From positions 1,054,001 to 1,118,000 of the forward strand of contig AP018180.1 of NCBI GenBank assembly GCA_002368155.1: 64,000 nt of DNA. Direction: 5' to 3'. The notes beneath the pieces were generated by a model that was not told the DNA's origin, ran no database searches, and saw nothing but the letters and a program-made list of their open reading frames with translations. The position numbers were made by a program, and so were the translations under genes. The number at the start of each line of letters is the position of its first letter. Position 1 is the stretch's first letter. Shown piece by piece: positions 59,403-64,000 of this stretch. The DNA comes from Nostoc carneum NIES-2107. GTDB taxonomy: Bacteria; Cyanobacteriota; Cyanobacteriia; Cyanobacteriales; Nostocaceae.

Positions 59403-59789
59403 TTAGCGTTTTCCAAAGACTTGCGTCCAGTAATGTTTGTATTGATATCGACCTGGATCGTTCTCTAAATAGTAATGACCAACGCCAATTTCTGTATAGT
59501 TTGGATTAAGAATATTGGCGCGGTGTCCTGGGCTATTCAGCCACTGTTGCATTACAGCTTCTGGCGTAGGACTGCCTGCCGCAATATTCTCTGCAAGAAA
59601 GGAAGATGGATATCCTTGGTCTTTGGCACGTTTAACGAAATCACCATGCTCGAAGAAATCGCCGTGTGCCATGTTTTGAGAATACCCTTGTGCCGCTTTG
59701 AACAGTTGCTCATTCCATTGCAATGCTCCTAAACCATGTTTAGCACGTTCACTGTTTGTCAATGCAATAACTTGTTGTACAAGATCCAT
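59403..59789 (-). CDS. CAP-domain (SCP/PR-1, YkwD-like) protein
   Basis: 128 residues forming a complete CAP domain: TNSERAKHGLGALQWNEQL, AQGYSQNMAHGDFFEHGDF, AENIAAG, and QQWLNSPGHRANILNPNYTEIGVGHYY. The cavity His and Glu residues are present. Most bacterial relatives are secreted, yet there is no signal peptide here and the ATG has a clear AAGGAG ribosome site. It lies 128 bases downstream of the cysteine-rich peptide genes on the same strand and could be linked to them. Confidence 0.88.
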   Translation of the reverse strand: MDLVQQVIALTNSERAKHGLGALQWNEQLFKAAQGYSQNMAHGDFFEHGDFVKRAKDQGYPSSFLAENIAAGSPTPEAVMQQWLNSPGHRANILNPNYTEIGVGHYYLENDPGRYQYKHYWTQVFGKR

Positions 59790-59916
59790 ATCAAATTTTC
59801 TCCTTAGTTTTCAATGATTTACCGAATGAAAAGGTAGGAATTAGATGGTGCGTTAACGAAGTAACGCACCCTAAGAAAGCTTAGCGATCGCACTTTAATT
59901 GTGTCGAATTCGATGA

Positions 59917-60138
59917 TTAGGGAGGACAGCAGCGAACTTTTTGTCCACTCCAGCAACCAGCTCCATCGCCATGACTGCTCGTCTCACATCTCCAACCGTC
60001 AGGGCACTGAGAGCAATGAGCATCACAGAAAGGCGCTGTACCGTACCATGAGGTGCATTCGAGCGGTGTCACTCCTCCGATTGCAACTGATGTACTCGTC
60101 TTTCTCAAAATAGGTTGTGCTTGGATTGGAAGTTTCAT
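59917..60138 (-). CDS. Cysteine-rich small peptide 1 with shared leader
   Basis: 73 residues. It begins MKLPIQAQPILRKTST, then SVAIGGVTPLEC, and has eight cysteines (28, 38, 42, 45, 51, 62, 70, 71) in a core with WYGTAPFCDAHCSQCPDGW and RCCPP at the end. AGGA lies 9 bases before the ATG. The first nine codons are nearly identical in DNA to those of the peptide at 60212-60376, while the rest diverges: conserved leader, variable cysteine-rich core, the layout of ribosomally made, modified peptides. It lies downstream of a PatA/PatG-type protease gene. Function unknown; precursor peptide is inference. Confidence 0.7.
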   Translation of the reverse strand: MKLPIQAQPILRKTSTSVAIGGVTPLECTSWYGTAPFCDAHCSQCPDGWRCETSSHGDGAGCWSGQKVRCCPP

Positions 60139-60211
60139 GATTGTTTATCCTATTTTCAAGGTTGAATTTCTATTATCAATCTGTCACCAAACAGATACTG
60201 CAGATTCATCA

Positions 60212-60376
60212 CTATCCCAAACAGCGAGTCAAACAATCCACACATGCATCTTGACTTATCCGACACGCAGAGTTGCAATTACAATGATTCCATACAGAAG
60301 TAACTATGCCCGTGCTGATAATTTTTGCGGTGCTAACTTTTCTCATGATTGGTTGTGCTTGGATTGGAAGTTTCAT
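60212..60376 (-). CDS. Cysteine-rich small peptide 2 with shared leader
   Basis: 54 residues, found by translating the minus strand by hand. It begins MKLPIQAQPIMRKVSTAKII and ends with a core holding six cysteines (32, 34, 38, 45, 48, 52): HCNCNSACRI, ACVDCLTRCLG. The 26 bases encoding residues 1-9 (60351-60376) are identical to 60113-60138 in peptide 1, whereas the cores are unrelated. It lies between peptide 1 and the protease gene, all on the minus strand. I see no strong ribosome site. Probable paralogous precursor peptide. Confidence 0.7.
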   Translation of the reverse strand: MKLPIQAQPIMRKVSTAKIISTGIVTSVWNHCNCNSACRISQDACVDCLTRCLG

Positions 60377-60627
60377 GTTGTTTCTGTGTTTTAGTATTGA
60401 GTGTTCGTTCTATGAGGTGCAACCGAGAAAATCTCTCCCTCACAGGTCAAGTCGTGTCTTAATAACAGGCAGACACAGCCCAAAAGAATGGAATTATAAG
60501 CCGCTTTCATTTGAGAGGCTTTGAGGCTGATCGACCCCTACAAAATGTTCGTGATGAACATATACATAACGATTCCAATAGACCTACACATTCTGCAAAT
60601 TCACAGTCAGGATTTGGCTGGCGTGGG

Positions 60628-62541
60628 TTAGCTAGCAACAGACCAAGAGCGGACTCTACCGATAGAGACAGGAATCGCATCGCTCACATCCACTGTGAAT
60701 CGATAAACTTTTCCGGCTCTGCGGCTATCTTGTAGATTAAAAAACTGTAATTTCACATCGTAGCAATCGGAATCGGGGCGACAGATAGGACTCTTCTCCA
60801 CCGTAATAGTGTCCAGTCCAACATCAGCAGCCGTACCAGTAGACATGACATCTGCAATCTGGAAAGCATTGGTCGCAGAGAAGTTGAGCGCCCGTTCCTG
60901 GGGTGTGACACCTAGATTGCGAAACTCATAATAGATCCGCTCCAGATATTCTCGAATCTTATTGCTATAGTCTTCTGCTGACGGCCCTGCTGGATAAGCT
61001 TGTGTTAAATTTTCAATTAATGCTGCAACCGACCATCCGTACATCCCTCGCACTTCTGGGATGATGGCAGGAACAGTTTGACCCGAAAGTAGTTTCACAC
61101 TGCCCGCTATATATCCTGGAATTGAAACCCGCTCAATATTTTCGTCCCTTAGGAAGGATCGTAGTCGCTCGTAAGTAACATTGGCGTAGGGGCCAGAAGG
61201 CACGATCGCATAAATGGGCGTAGCATCGAGATTCAGCGTCCAAATCAGAGATTGTGCCTCCCAAGGGTTTTGCTCCAGATAGTCCAGCAGACTCATATCC
61301 CTGGGCTTGGCTTGGGTAAACGAATCTTGACGGGCTTGAGTCCCGAAATCATAACCTAACTCTCCTAAAGCATAAACTAACTGAATTTGCTTGCTACCAC
61401 TACAAGAAGCACACTCAGACGGAGCTACTGAAGAATTTGCTTGGTTACTAGCAGTAATCATCATTGGGGTTTCTTTCATTGGCGTAGTTGTTGATTGATT
61501 CATTTCTGCAGTCTGAACACCGATCGCTGAAGAATGGGGAATCGGTTGTTTCAAATCAAATTCAATCACCTCACTCGGTTGCAGTTGTGCGATCGCATTG
61601 TCAACTTCAGTAGGTTGCATCATGATTTCCTCTAGTTTGTGGTTTGTCATGGGTTTAAATTTTCCTTTGGTAATGAGGGCGTATGCTCCAGAAATATTCA
61701 GGCTACCAACCAGACAGCGACGGCTATCTGACCCTTTCGACAGGTTGCAAGGTAAGGCACTTTGGAGAATGGCATCACGGATAGCATGGGGATCGAGCTT
61801 TTCCCCTCGTTGCAGTTGAATACTTAGCAACAAGGCAGCAATACCCGATACGATGGGAGTCGCAAAGCTTGTTCCCGTTTTCACCGCAGTCCCACCCCCA
61901 GGGACAGCACCCAAAATACTTTCACCGAGAGCGAGAATTCCTTGGTTTTGGTAAGCCTGACCCCAATTACTAAATCCAATCGGATTGCCTTGGGCATCCA
62001 TTGCCCCTACTGCCAGTACAGACTCAAGGGCAGCTGGAACATGGAGGCAATCACAGCCATCGTTACCCGCAGCAGCCACAATCAGAACGTTGTGTTCTTG
62101 GCACAATTGAACTGCATTCGCCAGTAATCGATCAGATTCAGCCGATGCAGCCAACTGACCACCACTAATGTTGATCACATTGGCTCCCTGCTCCACTGCT
62201 TGCGTAATTGCCCGTGCAAGGTCTATTTGGGAACAAGGCGCAAGTCTTCCTTCTTTCCCATCAGTAAACACAGGTACAATTAAGCCTCGACAATGAGGTG
62301 CAATACCACGAACAGCACTGTTATGTTGACCAAAGATGATGCTAGCAACATGAGTTCCATGCTGGGATGCAAAACCTCGATCTGGGATACCAGAAACCAA
62401 GGTTGGAAGCTGAGTTAGATTAGCTCCGTCAAAGCAGGGGTGAGATTGGTCAACGGGCCCGTCAAGTACAGCAATGCATATACTAGGATGACCACTAACC
62501 TTGTCATCAGCGAAATTATTTATGTCAATCTCTAACACCAT
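60628..62541 (-). CDS. PatA/PatG-family subtilisin-like maturation protease
   Basis: 637 residues. Subtilase domain about 15-290 with catalytic D27 (IAVLDGPVD), H61 (HGTHVASI), oxyanion N160 (AAAGN) and S225 (GTSFATP). A linker with a Cys cluster (SECASCSG, near 370) leads to a C-terminal domain ending CYDVKLQFFNLQDSRRAG and FTVDVSDAIPVSIGRVRSWSV, which I recognise as the hallmark of cyanobactin-type PatA/PatG proteases. Those cleave leader or follower from precursor peptides. Two cysteine-rich peptides with a common leader lie immediately downstream and are the natural candidate substrates. No signal peptide. No YcaO cyclodehydratase or oxidase is nearby, so classic cyanobactin chemistry is not supported. 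Confidence 0.82.
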   Translation of the reverse strand: MVLEIDINNFADDKVSGHPSICIAVLDGPVDQSHPCFDGANLTQLPTLVSGIPDRGFASQHGTHVASIIFGQHNSAVRGIAPHCRGLIVPVFTDGKEGRLAPCSQIDLARAITQAVEQGANVINISGGQLAASAESDRLLANAVQLCQEHNVLIVAAAGNDGCDCLHVPAALESVLAVGAMDAQGNPIGFSNWGQAYQNQGILALGESILGAVPGGGTAVKTGTSFATPIVSGIAALLLSIQLQRGEKLDPHAIRDAILQSALPCNLSKGSDSRRCLVGSLNISGAYALITKGKFKPMTNHKLEEIMMQPTEVDNAIAQLQPSEVIEFDLKQPIPHSSAIGVQTAEMNQSTTTPMKETPMMITASNQANSSVAPSECASCSGSKQIQLVYALGELGYDFGTQARQDSFTQAKPRDMSLLDYLEQNPWEAQSLIWTLNLDATPIYAIVPSGPYANVTYERLRSFLRDENIERVSIPGYIAGSVKLLSGQTVPAIIPEVRGMYGWSVAALIENLTQAYPAGPSAEDYSNKIREYLERIYYEFRNLGVTPQERALNFSATNAFQIADVMSTGTAADVGLDTITVEKSPICRPDSDCYDVKLQFFNLQDSRRAGKVYRFTVDVSDAIPVSIGRVRSWSVAS

Positions 62542-62816
62542 TGCGAGTCCTGTGTCTGTGCTGTATAGCTCAACATTTCTGTTTTCATCATTGTTAGTAA
62601 ACCTTTTACCTACTACTATTAAGGTGAAAAAAGTTCTTAGCCGAATGTCATGCTCGAAAAGATAAACTTTTGCCAGGATAGGGTGCTGTGGATGTAGGAA
62701 ATAATTTGCGAAAAATAGAAATAAGTACAGACACTAATTTTCCTAACTGCCTACTGCTGTGTCAATTCATTCTGAAATTGAATCACTATAGTTGAAATTT
62801 GCTGATGCTCTTTTGA

Positions 62817-62944
62817 GAGTCTTATAGGCATTAAAATAAAATCAGCTAACTCTTTAAGTCTTTCTTAATATCAATACTATTTCTTTTTAATTAAATTGCT
62901 AATTAACTATTTTTAGATATTATAAAAGTGATAATTAATTATTT
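62817..62944. repeat. 128-bp dispersed repeat, copy 2
   Basis: Pairs with 57001-57128. This copy lies about 275 bases upstream of the PatA/PatG-type protease start, on the same orientation relative to its gene as copy 1. It directly abuts the HIP1 tandem array. Confidence 0.85.
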
Positions 62945-62954
62945 GTAGGTAGCG

Positions 62955-63232
62955 TTGATTAACTCTACTTGCAAACAACGATCGCAGCACTTTTAGGTCT
63001 AGTGAAAGTGCGATCGCTTCCCAACAGATTGACTAACTATGCTTGCAAACAGCGATCGCAGAATTTTTCGGTCTACAGAAAGTGCGATCGCTTCCCAGCA
63101 GATGGATTAACTCTGGTTTGCAAACAGCGATCACAGAACTGTTAGGTCTAGTGAAAGTGCGATCGCTTCCCAGCAGATTGATTAACTCTGCTTGCAAACA
63201 GCGATCGCAGAACTGTTAGGTCTAGTGAAAGT
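62955..63232. repeat. Tandem array of four 74-75-bp HIP1-rich units
   Basis: The anchor TTGCAAACA recurs at about 62969, 63043, 63118 and 63192, a spacing of 74-75 bases. Each unit has CTTGCAAACAGCGATCGCAG, then TAGGTCTAGTGAAAGTGCGATCGCTTCCC, so it carries two HIP1 cores. Copies are contiguous, with no unique spacers, so this is not a CRISPR. Confidence 0.85.
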
Positions 63233-63237
63233 AACTG

Positions 63238-64000
63238 CTACTTGCCAACTAACTTGGGCACATTGTCACACAAATGGCGATCGCTCTCATTAACATTGGG
63301 GTTATTCTCCAAATAGTCACGCACTTGATCGCAACCGCGTGCCATTAAATCATCAAGAGTTAATTTCGACAAAATTTCTAAATTCCACAAAACCACAGTT
63401 CCAGATGAACTTCCTGAAGCCAACAACTTCTCATCCGCGTTGAAACTGACACTATTGATATCAGTTCTGCCGTTTAGGATGTTAATTTGTTTACGGGTGG
63501 CAACATCCCAGAGTCTGATGGTGTGGTCGTTACTTGTAGAAGCCAACAGCTTTCCCGAGGGGCTAAAACTGACACTAGTGACCTGTAGCCGATGTCCAAT
63601 GAGGGTAGCAATTTCTTTACGGGTAGCAATGTCCCAGAGTTTAACAGTGTTGTCACCACCCCCAGAAGCTAGCAGTCGTCCATTCGGGCTGAAGCTAACG
63701 CTATTAACCCCAACCCCAGAAATGTGTCCCGTGAGAGTGGCGATTTCTTTACGGGTAGCAACATCCCAGAGTTTAATGGTACTGTCCCCACTTCCAGACG
63801 CTAGCAATTGCCCATTCGGACTAAAATTTATACTGCGAACTACATCCTTATGCTTTTTTAGGGTAGGAATTTCTTGGACTCTCACCACATCCCAGAGTTT
63901 AATGATACCATCCCAACTTCCAGATGCCAGTAGTCGCCCATCCGGACTGAAATTGGCACTCATAACCCAATGACGATGTCCGCTCAGGGTATCAAGTTCT
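63238..64000 (-). CDS. WD40 repeat protein, partial (N-terminus beyond window)
   Basis: The frame is open to the right edge and reads LDTLSGHRHWVMSANFSPDG into at least four further WD40 units (HKDVVRSINFSPNGQLLASGS, and so on). The C-terminal tail LDDLMARGCDQVRDYLENNPNVNESDRHLC is typical of cyanobacterial WD40 proteins that carry NB-ARC, NACHT or kinase domains at the front. What sits at this protein's N-terminus cannot be seen. Confidence 0.85.
   Translation of the reverse strand, partial: ELDTLSGHRHWVMSANFSPDGRLLASGSWDGIIKLWDVVRVQEIPTLKKHKDVVRSINFSPNGQLLASGSGDSTIKLWDVATRKEIATLTGHISGVGVNSVSFSPNGRLLASGGGDNTVKLWDIATRKEIATLIGHRLQVTSVSFSPSGKLLASTSNDHTIRLWDVATRKQINILNGRTDINSVSFNADEKLLASGSSSGTVVLWNLEILSKLTLDDLMARGCDQVRDYLENNPNVNESDRHLCDNVPKLVGK

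Noticed and set aside
59901-60113. Plus-strand 70-residue frame over the peptide 1 gene
   Set aside because: The minus-strand frame has a ribosome site and a paralog with a conserved leader; the plus frame has neither.
60628-62541. Classical cyanobactin cluster
   Set aside because: Only the protease type is present. No YcaO cyclodehydratase, prenyltransferase or PatE-like precursor was found; the neighbouring peptides are cysteine-rich and unlike PatE.
62955-63232. Possible CRISPR array from regularly spaced repeats
   Set aside because: Units of 74-75 bases are contiguous and similar throughout; there are no unique spacers and no cas genes.

Overview
The window looks like a chromosome or plasmid segment of a filamentous, heterocyst-type cyanobacterium (Nostocales-like). 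The signs are the very frequent HIP1 octamer GCGATCGC, heptameric TGGGGAC/TGGGGAT repeats, dispersed palindromic repeats that lie even inside reading frames, an AT-rich intergenic style, and typical families (CHAT domain, WD40 proteins, Ser/Thr kinase fused to a histidine kinase, PatA/PatG-type protease). Genus cannot be fixed from the sequence alone. No rRNA, tRNA or CRISPR array was seen.

Region 1 (about 0.6-17.3 kb) is a complete-looking biosynthetic operon on the plus strand: acyl-ACP/CoA ligase, MFS exporter, non-heme iron dioxygenase, FcoT-type thioesterase, stand-alone ACP and two NRPSs. The ligase/dioxygenase/thioesterase/ACP/NRPS set is the one that makes isonitrile lipopeptides in Actinobacteria (ScoA-E; Rv0097-Rv0101 of Mycobacterium tuberculosis). 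Here the NRPS has been extended: module 1 carries an ornithine/lysine-like code, modules 2 and 3 have heterocyclization domains and exact cysteine codes, module 2 has an embedded oxidase domain, and module 3 ends in a thioesterase. The inferred product is an isonitrile-fatty-acyl-Orn/Lys-thiazole-thiazoline acid, a plausible metal chelator.

Region 2 (17.3-28 kb) is a zone of decay around one intact operon. Remnants of a TPR protein, an M56 peptidase, an IS4-like transposase, an FAD monooxygenase, two IS630-type transposases and a CrtI-like oxidoreductase surround a three-gene molybdenum aldehyde oxidoreductase operon (PaoABC/YagTSR-like).

Region 3 (28-36 kb) holds a signalling pair, a triple-GAF histidine kinase and a response regulator fused to a caspase-like CHAT domain, followed by an unrecognised 840-residue protein with an N-terminal helix-turn-helix.

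Region 4 (35.8-52 kb) has minus-strand oxidative genes (truncated intradiol dioxygenase, alpha/beta hydrolase, GMC oxidoreductase coupled to an SDR, DsbA-like protein) and a NarL-type regulator whose partner, a giant Ser/Thr kinase-ATPase-GAF-PAS-histidine kinase, has been cut in two by an IS1634-family element that was itself hit by an ISL3-family element with a perfect 8-bp target duplication.

Region 5 (52-64 kb) has an SDR, a vanadium haloperoxidase-like enzyme, a WD40 protein, a ferric-reductase-like membrane protein, a purine permease, a CAP-domain protein, two tandem small cysteine-rich peptides sharing an identical leader, a PatA/PatG-type subtilisin next to them, HIP1-bearing tandem repeats, and a partial WD40 gene at the right edge. 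The peptide-protease locus is the second strong candidate for an undescribed natural-product system.
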